A stretch of 64,000 bases of DNA from assembly GCA_948567375.1 (NCBI GenBank), contig OX419761.1, positions 870,501 to 934,500 of the forward strand, in the 5' to 3' direction. The DNA is from Lunularia cruciata. Lineage: Eukaryota; Streptophyta; Marchantiopsida; Lunulariales; Lunulariaceae. The notes beneath the pieces are model-generated. The model was not told the DNA's origin. It saw nothing but the letters and a program-made list of their open reading frames with translations, and did no database searches. Made by a program: the position numbers and the translations under genes. Below, one piece after another: positions 31,151 through 39,678 of this stretch. Within the stretch, counting starts at the first letter, position 1; each line of letters begins with the position of its first letter.

Positions 31151-32270
31151 ACTCATTGCTTGGCAGTACCCAGTAGAGGGGATATGCTTATTGGAGTTGT
31201 TTGGTGGGATCAGCACCGGACTAGCTGCGGTGTTACAGGCGGGTATCCGAGTACAGAGGTACTTGTATGTAGAGAGAGATGAGACTGCTAGGCGAGTCTC
31301 TCTACATCATGTGGCACACTTGGCCTATCGGTATCCGGAGTTATTACCGATGTCAGCAGTCAGAGGTTACCAGAAGGCCTTACCAGGAGACATTTCCTTA
31401 CTGGGGGCGCATGACCTAGAGAGACATGGGCCTATTCACTTGGTGATTTCTGGATGGCCATGTCAAGGACATACACGTGCGGGCCGCGGTTTGGGTCTTC
31501 AGGATCCTCGTTCTGGTGTGTTTTGGGAGATGTTACGGATACTACGACATCTCCAGGCTCATCAGTCTGTTTCTCCAGCTTACCTTTTGGAGAACGTTCC
31601 ATTGATGGGTGATTCTCGCACTAGAGTGGTGGCGAGTACACATCAGGTCCATTCATGGATGGGACCTACTGTATTGTTAGATGCAGCCAGAGTGGGATCA
31701 CGGGCTCATCGTCTTTGTCTTTGGTGGACGAACCTTTTACCCAGAGAGGTTCTACAGCGTAGTTATGATGGGATTCAGCGACTTGACCACATCCTTGTTG
31801 ATGATATCTTGGATGTTGGGCGTCAATCTCAGACAGTGGTAGTGGCTGATAGGTCACCTATGGCAGTGGTGAACCTAGTTGGACAGCCTAGAGCTGCATT
31901 TCCCACACTCATGAGTTTCCCAGGCTCTCATGCTTTTTGAGAGGGAGGACCTGGACTTGTTTGGGACTCACAGTTACAGTAGTTGGTGGAGCCCAATGCT
32001 GATGAGAGAGAGCGGGCAATGGGTTTTTGCACCGGTATTACCGCTGTTCCAGCAGTGTCAAAGGCATCCAGGCGTCAGGTGTTAGGTCAGGCTATGGACC
32101 TGAACTGTTTGACCTGGATTGTGAGCCTTGGTTTGGCAGAGCAGCGTAGGATGCGCTTGATAGGCATCACCACTCGGACACTTGTGAGCCCTGTGCCTAT
32201 CGAGACGATTCAGGCACATGTTGGGGGCGATGGACCGAGTGGACATGGTATTCTTGGGACACATCCAGTA
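31151..32270 (+). pseudogene. DNMT3/DRM-like cytosine-5 DNA methyltransferase domain in element C
   Basis: The domain follows the protease in the same frame. Motif I: LLELFGGISTGLAAVLQAGI (~31188) for S-adenosylmethionine. Motif II: YVERDETARR. Motif IV: ISGWPCQGHTRAGRG, catalytic Cys codon 31461. Motif VI: LLENVP (~31587). Motif VIII-like: GSRAHRLCLWWTNLLP (~31690). After TGA 31938 and TAG 31980 the frame resumes with ERERAMGFCTGITAV and ASRRQVLGQAMDL (~32010-32105), the GFP...RRxLG...(motif X) end of DNMT3/DRM enzymes. The motif order is the I-to-X order of DNMT3, not the permuted plant DRM order. These enzymes methylate cytosine in DNA. A host gene is excluded, since protease and RT flank it in one element. 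Without the two stops it would be ~330 residues. Confidence 0.8.
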
Positions 32271-32283
32271 GCTACTAGGGAGA

Positions 32284-33327
32284 GTGGTCTACTTGGAGTC
32301 CATCCAGGTGAGCGTGGGCTACTTGGATTACACCCTTGGTCCACATGGGATGCAGCCAGAGGACGTATGGGAGCTTGCAGCCAGAGTGGAGGGAGTTTTT
32401 CACACAGAGGTTGGGACCTCTAGTGGTCGGGAGCATGACACCATTGCTCCCAAGGGCCCAATATAGCAGCCAGTCAGTACGTCTTCCACTCCTACTACAG
32501 TTACAGAGGATACTTGGGAGCCAGATCTTGGACCCAAGCTTATTGGAGAGGAAAGACGGAGGGTTTGGAGGTTCTTGAGGAGTCACACGAGTTGTTTTGC
32601 CTTCAGTATGAAGGATTTAGGTGCTCTGAAGGGACCTGGTATACGGATTGAGCTGACTAGCGACACACCTATTTTCCGACGTCCTTATCGATATAGTGAG
32701 ATGGAGAGGACATTGATTCAGAGCCGGAGTAGTGACCTTTTTGAGGCTGGTTTGGTGGAGATTTCACATGGAGAGTATGCATCAGCGACAGTGATGCCAG
32801 CCAAGAAGGATATGCATGGCAACTATACAGATAGGCGGATGTGTGGAGATTACCGTCCTATCAACCGACAGACCAGGGCTGATCGGTATGCCATGCCTAC
32901 ACCGGAGGAGATTTTTGATGCGATTGGGCATGCAAAGGTCTTCAGTACTTTGGATCTTTGAGCGGGATATCATCAGTTGCCGATCAGGGAGGAGGATAAG
33001 TCCAAGACAGCATTTTGGGCTATTGATCCTCACGGCAAGGATGTGTTATATCAGTGGAGGTTCTTACCATTTGGGTTAAAGAACGCTCCCGCTGAGTTCC
33101 AGAGGGTCATGAATAGGATCCTAGCTGGACTGGATTTTGCTCGGTGCTATATTGATGACATTTTGGTGTATAGCACTACTGTGGAGGAGCATGAGCGACA
33201 GTTGTTGGAGGTGTTTGAGAGGTTGAGATCTCATGGACTCAAACTACATCCTGGGAAGTGTAGGTTCTTCCACGAGCAGGTTGAGTATTTGGGTCACACT
33301 ATCTACCCCGGAGGACTTGGTGTTTAG
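32284..33327 (+). pseudogene. Reverse transcriptase of element C
   Basis: The frame moves by one relative to the methyltransferase somewhere near 32250-32300. It is then constant to 35580. It opens with PEDVWELAARVEGVFHTEV, a stop at TAG 32464, and the RT entry segment RRVWRFLRSHTSCFAFSMKD. RT motifs: FRRPYRYSEMERTLIQ, MCGDYRPINRQTRAD, FSTLDL followed by TGA 32959 where Arg is usual, LPFGLKNAPAEFQRVMN, YIDDILVYS (33148). It ends GYLGH-like VEYLGHTIYPGGLGV with TAG 33325. The enzyme copies element RNA to DNA. All catalytic Asp residues remain; three stops break the chain. Confidence 0.85.
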
Positions 33328-33336
33328 CAGACTAAG

Positions 33337-34908
33337 GTGGAGGCTATTGCACGTATTCCTCGGCCTACGGATGTGAGCAGAGTGCGAGCATTCCTTGGGT
33401 TGGCGAACTTCTATCGCCGCTATGTTAGAGGATTTAGTGCCATTGCCAAGGCCTTGACGAAGCTGACCAAGCTTACACAGGAGTGGTGTTGGGGAGATGA
33501 GCAGGAGAGAGCTTTTGTAGAGCTCAAGGAGAGGTTGACATCTGCTCCTATTTTGAGGAGACCGATCAGGGGACGACCATTTCAGGTTCATACTGATTGG
33601 AGTATGTTGGGGCTTGGAGCGGTGCTCACCCAGCATGATGATGAGGAGAAGGAGTTTGTGGTGGCCTATGCTAGTCGCTCCAACAATTCAGCGGAGGCGA
33701 AGTATAGTTCATATGAGGGAGAGTGCTTGGCAGCAGTTTGGGCAGTAGCACATTTCCGATGTTACCTATTTGGTAACCCCTTCACTCTCATCACTGATCA
33801 TCAGCCGCTGAAGTGGTTGATGGAGTCCGACAAGCTTTCAGGGAAGCTTGCACGATGGGCTCTGATTTTACATGAGTATGATTTCACGGTTGTTCACAGA
33901 CCTGGAGTGGTGAACCGTGATGCAGATGGGTTGAGTAGAAACCCATGTCCCAGCCAGCAGGATCAGACCGGAGCACGTTGGCATGGTGAGACAGATGAGG
34001 AGATGGTGCCAGGTTGGCATGCATCGGCCTTTATGTGTATATTTGCGGAGACTTTGGTGGTATCTCTCTCAGCGCATACAAGAGGAGTTATTGAGGTCAC
34101 AGATCCAGAGAGTGAAGATATTGGTACAATTCAGCGAGACATTCATGATGATGTCTTAGTGATGGACTATCTTTGCACTGGTGTTGTGGGTGGCACAGTT
34201 GGGGCCAAGGAGAGAGACCGTGTTCTTCAGCGAGCCAGACGGTTCAGATTGGAGGGTAGACACCTTTTGCGTGTATGGAAGGATGGTAGAGTGCGAGTAG
34301 TACCACTTCTATCACAGAGACCACAGTTGGTCCGTCATGCTCATGAGGAGCTAGGACATTTTGGAGTAAAGCGTAGATATAGCTTACTCCAGAGTCATTA
34401 TTGGTGGCGCGGTATGCAGACCGAGGTACAGCAATTTGTTGCCAGATGTGTGGTTTGTGACCGAGTTAGAGCATCATTCAATGCTCCTACACCACAGTTA
34501 CACCCATTACCTATCATGGGATTGGGTTTCCGTTGGAGTTTGGACTTCGCCGGACCTTTACCGCTGACTGTGAGACATCATCGGTATGTTTTGGTGATGG
34601 TGGAGCACTTCTCCAAGTGGATTGAGTTGGTGGCACTTCCTGACAAGTCTAGTGAAGGGACAGCTTACTTGTTCCTGGATCGAGTTCTTAGTCATTTTGG
34701 TGCACCAGCTGAGGTTTTGACTGATGAGGGTACAGAGTTCTTGGGAGAGTTTCAAGTCTTGTGTGACAAGGCTTTGATTGATCATCGTACTACATCCCGA
34801 GATCACCTTGAGGCAGATGGCTTAGCAGAGAGAGTGGTTCAGATGGTGAAGAGAGGATTGCGAAAGTATGGTTTGCAGAGAGGCCACTTGGGAGATTGGG
34901 ATCTCTAG
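33337..34908 (+). pseudogene. RNase H and integrase of element C
   Basis: 523 codons open in the RT frame. First the RT connection (VRAFLGLANFYRRYVRGFS). Then RNase H: VHTDWSMLGLGAVLTQ, YASRSNN, YEGECLAAVW, ITDHQPLKWL. Then a linker and the integrase zinc finger (VRHAHEELGHFGVKRR, CVVCDRVRASF ~34330-34470). Then the catalytic core: LDFAGPLPLTVRHHRY, LTDEGTEFLGEF, and Glu in HLEADGLAERVVQMVKRGL (~34805). The frame stops at TAG 34906 in WDL, where Gln would fit. RNase H removes the RNA strand; integrase inserts the DNA. Catalytic residues appear intact. Confidence 0.88.
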
Positions 34909-35580
34909 TTACCTTGGTTGGCCATGGGCTATTGGTTCAGCCAGCAAGCCTCCTTAGCATCCTTCTCTCCATACTTTCTACTCTATGGACGAGATCTAGA
35001 TTTACCTGCAGCCATTCGTTGAGATGCTACTGTAGTTTTGGACTTGGATGACCCCGATGTATGGATGCGCGCATGTTCTCAGCGGGCAGAGATCTTTCGG
35101 AGAGTGATGCCGATGGCCTTTGAGAACTTGGTGATTGCTCAGCATAGAGATACTTTACGCTATGCTACCATTCAAGGAGGAGGTTATAGACCCTCGATCC
35201 GTCGATTTCATCCAGGCGACTATGTATATCTACAGCAGACAGCACCAACGACACTTGATGTTTCTACAGGCCGCACTATCTTGAGAGTGCGTGAGGTTTT
35301 GCCATCTGGAGTCCTTGTGTTAGAAGGACGTGATGGTGTTGTTTGGAAGGATCATGTGCGCAATTGTGTGCCATGCCACCTTCCAAGCATTGATGGTACT
35401 ATGGACCCAAGCTTGGCACTTGTACGTGCAGGCTTGAGGTGTATGTTATGTGGCTCTTCTGGTGGAGCTGCTACTATGTTAGTGTGTGATAGCTGTTCGA
35501 GAGGATGGCATATGGCATGTATGACTCCTCCCCTCACGGTGGTTCCTCAGGGACAGTGGTTATGTCCTAGATGTACTTGA
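34909..35580 (+). pseudogene. Integrase C-terminus and PHD finger of element C
   Basis: Continues the integrase frame after TAG 34906, with one more TGA at 35020. Open from 35038. First come integrase C-terminal parts (MGYWFSQQASLASFSPYFLL; FHPGDYVYLQQTAPTTLDV; ILRVREVLPSGVLVLEGRDG, an SH3-like fold). Residues coded at 35434-35577 form a PHD zinc finger: CMLC, then CDSC, GWHMAC and WLCPRC, with the usual Cys4-His-Cys3 spacing and the Trp before the last Cys pair. PHD fingers commonly bind histone H3 tails. In this position, where chromoviruses have a chromodomain, it may guide integration. The minus-strand copy at 46447-46707 keeps its first half. Target specificity is unknown. Confidence 0.82.
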
Positions 35581-35749
35581 CCTATAGCTAGTTCATTCTT
35601 TATATTGTATAGATTGCAGATAGGCGACTAACGATGGGGCTCCATAGCACCCGGCCTCCTGATCTTTGCCCATTAGAGGGTATACCATATACTTAGAGTA
35701 GATGGCTATCTGGAGTTAGAGGGACCTAACCGCCATCTAGGGGGGCGAT
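35581..35749 (+). other. C 3' untranslated region with purine tract
   Basis: A noncoding link after the PHD stop, ending CATCTAGGGGGGCGAT at 35749. The purine tract abuts TGTGGCACTTT at 35750. The minus-strand copy has the equivalent CAAGGGAGCAAT before its TGTGGCAC block. This is where an LTR would be expected to start. Confidence 0.55.
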
Positions 35750-35854
35750 TGTGGCACTTTAGAGTCTATGTATGACTTATGTGTGAGTTGTGCTTTTATA
35801 GTGTATGATGTTGACAGCGATGTATGTTGTGTAGCGATGTATATACGCACGACA
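35750..35854 (+). repeat. 105-base block R1, first copy
   Basis: TGTGGCACTTTAG...CGCACGACA, identical by eye to 36316-36420. It sits between the purine tract and the TGTCACGCC LTR start at 35857 (spacer GC). The minus-strand C copy has the same block in the same place (46098-46204). Confidence 0.85.
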
Positions 35855-35856
35855 GC

Positions 35857-36420
35857 TGTCACGCCATTTGTAGTTCCGCATCTAGATGCTTGGACACTAG
35901 AGTTCCAGTGATGGTAGTTAGAGTTATTCTAGTAGTTTCTCAGGGACTACTTTCCGATGGTTAGATTTTGTGTTCGGGGTACTGACTTCACGGTGGGGCC
36001 CACCGTCACTTTGCACCGTTTGCACCGTTTGCACCGTCGAGTGTGCCGTCAGCGGGACCGTTAGGGTTTCAGGGCTAGCTTGAGTCCAGGGGGTATAGTT
36101 TCGAAGTGAGCTCCAGAGAGCTCACTTCTCTGATGTTGAGCCTTCGAGTTCCTGGCTATGGTGGACAGAGGCCGGCAAGCGTCACCTGGATTCTCTATGC
36201 TTGAGTGGGTGTGGCTTGACTGTAATCAGTGCCCAGTTGTTGGCAGAATATAGAGTGACAGATCAAGTACTGATCTGAGTTGAGTTGAGTTGAGAATGTT
36301 AAGCAATCTGATTATTGTGGCACTTTAGAGTCTATGTATGACTTATGTGTGAGTTGTGCTTTTATAGTGTATGATGTTGACAGCGATGTATGTTGTGTAG
36401 CGATGTATATACGCACGACA
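35857..36420 (+). repeat. C 3' LTR (564 bases), including second R1 block
   Basis: TGTCACGCC...GCACGACA, immediately followed by the target duplication AAGT. Bases 35857-36314 match the 5' LTR. Bases 36316-36420 repeat the R1 block. It contains the unoccupied A2 insertion site (GGAC at 36163-36166) and three TTTGCACCG units near 36010-36035. The 5' LTR lacks R1, so the two LTRs are not structurally equal. Confidence 0.8.
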
Positions 36421-36424
36421 AAGT

Positions 36425-37452
36425 AGATAACATAGGAGTGCAGATGTCTTCGGAATTACCAATGGAGACATTAGAGAAGAGTGGGTCGAGAGATGAAGGT
36501 TTAGAAGGGTTAACCACTAGTGGAATTTCAGATTAGGAAAGAGTTGGATCTGGTAGAAGATGTAGAAGATATGAAACCCGAGGACAGAGTAGTAGGAAGT
36601 AAATTTACTTCGAGTTCAGGTTTGAAAGCCAAAGAAGAAGTGACATCGGATCGGAGTAGTAATAGTTTTGAGATTTGAAGAGGTAGATATGAAGAGATGC
36701 ATTGTCATTTTGGATCTGCAGGTTAGAAAAGTTGTTGTGGAACAGTGTAGTTGTTAGAACTATCGATTTGTTCACTACTTAAGAGTGGCATTTCCAGGGA
36801 ATTGTTGTTCAATGCTCATAATTTCTGAGATTAGATAAAGCAAAGTGCTGTGAAGTAGTGCTTGTCGCTTAAGCTTGATTTTGAGTATCAACTTTGCGAT
36901 TGTGTTTGTGAGTGTGTGGAGAAATTCAAAGTGCAAGTTAGTGTGCTTGTTGGATGTTGGATCCAAAGCCTTGATCTTCATTCTGTGTGTTTGATCCTGA
37001 GTGAAGTGCAATCGAAGCAGTGCCTTGATAGATTTGAGAAGAATTGTAGTGTTGGTAGTATTCTGCATTTGCGAGTGCAGTGTGAAGTTGATGTGAAGCA
37101 ATTTTGATCAAGGAAGTTCTGCCTTCAGTGGAGGGGTGGAACACAATTTTGAGGCAAAGTTGTTTTGCAGTGAAGTGCCGTTTTCGGGAGAGCCTGAATC
37201 ATCACAATCAAGATGGTTTAGAAAGATTTGATGGAGTTGTGATTAAGGAGTGTAAATTTGTGACAAGACTGTGAATTAGTGTTTGTTACTCTCTTCTGGG
37301 TGTGGTTTCTACCTGAGAGATTAAAGACGCAACCAAGAAGAACTACATGTTACTGTTTGACTTTGTATTTGACCAATTCTGAATTGTATCTCTACGGGAA
37401 CAAACTTTACTTACCCAATTACCGCAAAAGTGATATTTGTTGGGTTGTCACA
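36425..37452 (+). repeat. Family X giant LTR X3, right part
   Basis: Resumes X3 after element C (AGATAACATAGGAGTGCAG...) and ends GGGTTGTCACA at 37452, then target duplication AAGAG. It covers the damaged ORF-X C-terminus (to ~36655) and the untranslated LTR tail, with ACTACTTAAGAGTGGC where other copies have CTATTTAAGAGTGGC. Confidence 0.9.
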
Positions 37453-37457
37453 AAGAG

Positions 37458-38400
37458 ATTAGATATGGTTGCACGGATCAAAGTATTGACGAGACTTTGG
37501 ATCACATTCTTGGCATGGAATTGGAACATTAATTTTCCAGAATTCATGACCAAGATAGCAGTAAGTAATTATGAAGATGGCCTAGAAGCCATTGGGAAAA
37601 GAGGCAATCCGGCTTAATGGACAGAGTCTGATTGAAGGCTAGTGTTGGGGAGAGAAGGTGGAGACGAGATGGGCACTTCTTTCTTTGGGAAGGAACACTT
37701 GGGTGAGGAGACTTAGGAGGTAAAGGAATCCTTGAGTGTGCTTAAAAAAAGAATAAATACAAGGTGGAGAATTATCACAATCTGATTAGATAAAACATGT
37801 CGGAAATTTGATGGCTGTCATCAAGCTAGAGTGCACTACTTCCATAATGAAGCATCAGGTGGTATTCTTCCATCAAATGTTTGCCAGAAGGGCCAATCAA
37901 TTGAGCAGAGAGCTTCTACAAACACACAAGAATGATGTTGTTAAATTGGAAGGACCAAACACCACCCCACTACTTCATACCATTTGTTGCCCACTTTTAC
38001 CTTGGGTTGAATTTGCTGCAAGGTGAGGAGAGAAATATGATGGTATCACATGTCCACCCAGACCTACAAAAAGATGTGGATGAGGAAGAGAAGTTGTAAC
38101 ATCCATCAACTACATAGTAATGATAAGCATTACTAGAAGATTGTGCAAGATCAACAACACAAGATTTCCATTCCAAAGAGAAAGAAAAGGAGTCAACCCA
38201 AGGAGTGGAGTTCACTTGTGCAGATTGCCAAGACAAGGAAATTGGAAGTAGAACAAAGAATAAGGATGCAGACGCCCATGACACACAAAGAGTCAGAAGG
38301 TAGGATTGAGTCAAAGTTAGTTGAAGTGGAGGACAAAGAAGTGGAGTTAACTCTATAGAGTGAGGAGTCAAAAAGTGATGGAGAACTCAAAGTACAATAG
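37458..38400 (+). pseudogene. Ancient X relative 'Z', right part with decayed ORF-X
   Basis: Continues Z after X3. A degenerate ORF-X can be read: RLDMVARIKVLTRLWITFLA, then MTKI, GKRGNPA and WTESD, with MKHQVVFFHQMFARRANQ (~37845) and a later acidic part (VEDKEVELTL). Many stops and indels are present. It is clearly more diverged than the other copies. It shows that ORF-X existed for a long time before the younger X insertions. No function can remain. Confidence 0.6.
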
Positions 38401-39265
38401 TTGGAAGAAGAAGAACGGGAGCTCGATCATTTTACAGATTTTATGTATATGGATGATGTTGCTAGAGGTGGTGGGTTCTATTCCAGACTCTCATGTGAGC
38501 TAGTTTGAAATCATTTTGGCCCTCACTGTGATTATCTTGACTGTCATATTACTCATGACGAATTCAATATCTTTGTCTCTATCTACTATAAGAAAGAGCT
38601 ACCTCATTTTGCTCACATCAAGACAAACTCACTCCCTCATGTTCTTTCATATATTTCCTCTAAATCTAAACTAGGGATTATAAAACCCGAGTGTGTTTGA
38701 TATAGACGGATTTGTAATTCCAAAAATTCATACCTTTTAGCTTGTAGGAAATTTATAAATAGCTTTATCTCCGAGAATTACCCCTTCACATGATCCAAAA
38801 TAAATTTTGCTCAATCTTACAAATGGAAAAAGATATCCATGGTTATCATGGGCTTAGTATCTATAGAGATTTAAGAACATCAGTTCTTTCTATTAGACAG
38901 GTAGCTCAAGTTCAAATCCACTAGTACTTTTTAGTGCAGGCCTGGATACCATACCTTTGATCAGGAGTTGTACTTGACTTCTTTTTTCATATATACACTA
39001 TCTATCATCATTTGCACTTCAAGAGTTCTGGATAACCTGTTCCCAGAATGGCTATTGTTCTCATATACCTATATATACTATATATGGTCTATCATTGGGC
39101 TTAGTATATATAGAGATCTAAGAACATTTGTTTCTTTCTGCCAAGTGGGGAGCTCATTTTCAAGCCCACCAGTAGGTTTTTCCCTTAGAATTGTATACCA
39201 TCTTGCCTCCTAAAGTGTATTTTATACATCAAATAACACTCTTTGGATTTCTATGCCATGTGGAT
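38401..39265. other. Anonymous DNA between Z and X2
   Basis: No coding frame supported. It contains a rough internal repeat: TATAGAGATTTAAGAACATCAGTTCTTTC (~38873) and TATAGAGATCTAAGAACATTTGTTTCTTTC (~39108). A piece near 39015-39090 (CTGGATAACCTGTTCCCAGAATGGC) resembles 44360-44395 (ATGGATAACCCGTTCCCAAAAC). This is probably the remnant of a dispersed repeat. Confidence 0.45.
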
Positions 39266-39650
39266 TATGGTGCCCACATTTTTTGTTTTTTTCAAAATAA
39301 AGGAGAAGAAGTGTATAGAGAAGTCGGATTGCGCCTGTATGACCGAAGAAAGCAAAGAAAGGAGTGTTCGGGAGGAAACTCAAAGTAAAGTGACTTTGGG
39401 TCATAAGGCAAAGTACTCAGAAATGCCCTGTCAGCATACAACCCAAAGTAAATTGTCTTCGGATCGGGAGGGAGCTCAACCCGAGGCAAAGACAGTCTAA
39501 CAACCTTTTGTCGGGGCGAGAAATTCAAGAAGGGCCGTTTCAAAATTGGCGGCTCATATGCGCAAAGGTTGATTGACAGTGACAGGTGCATGTTGGAGGT
39601 GTGATTTCTCGGTAGGAACTTGAAGTGACGGAAGATGAAGAAGCGCAACT

Positions 39651-39660
39651 CTATAAAAAT
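39651..39660 (+). promoter_or_regulatory. TATA box upstream of ORF-X in X2
   Basis: CTATAAAAAT, 28 bases before the ATG at 39679. The more upstream in-frame ATG (39625) lies before this TATA box, so 39679 is the better start. Confidence 0.5.
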
Positions 39661-39678
39661 CTAAACTGCAACGACAAA

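Larger units (their letters stand above)
18660..36420 (+). mobile_element. Family C Ty3/Gypsy element with DNA methyltransferase and PHD finger
   Basis: Inserted in X3 with a 4-bp duplication AAGT (18656-18659 and 36421-36424). Without nested A2 it is about 9.9 kb. Order: LTR segment (18660-18960, 26795-26942), long leader, gag with zinc knuckles, protease, cytosine-5 methyltransferase, RT, RNase H, integrase, PHD finger, purine tract, LTR region to 36420. The coding region lies in two frames (28233 to ~32270, then ~32284 to 35580) and has about ten stops, so this copy is dead. A second, older partial copy lies at 45551-52251 on the minus strand. LTR boundaries are not fully regular (see 35750-36420). 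Confidence 0.85.

Noticed and set aside
31151-32150. The methyltransferase as a host DRM gene with a retrotransposon inserted beside it
   Set aside because: It shares one frame with the protease, has no introns, follows the I-to-X motif order and not the permuted plant DRM order, and RT follows directly. All of it lies inside one target duplication.
35750-36420. R1-body-R1 as a separate small TRIM element with 105-base LTRs
   Set aside because: The target duplication AAGT brackets TGTCACGCC at 18660 and the second R1 at 36420, so R1 is part of C. No duplication flanks the R1-body-R1 segment itself.
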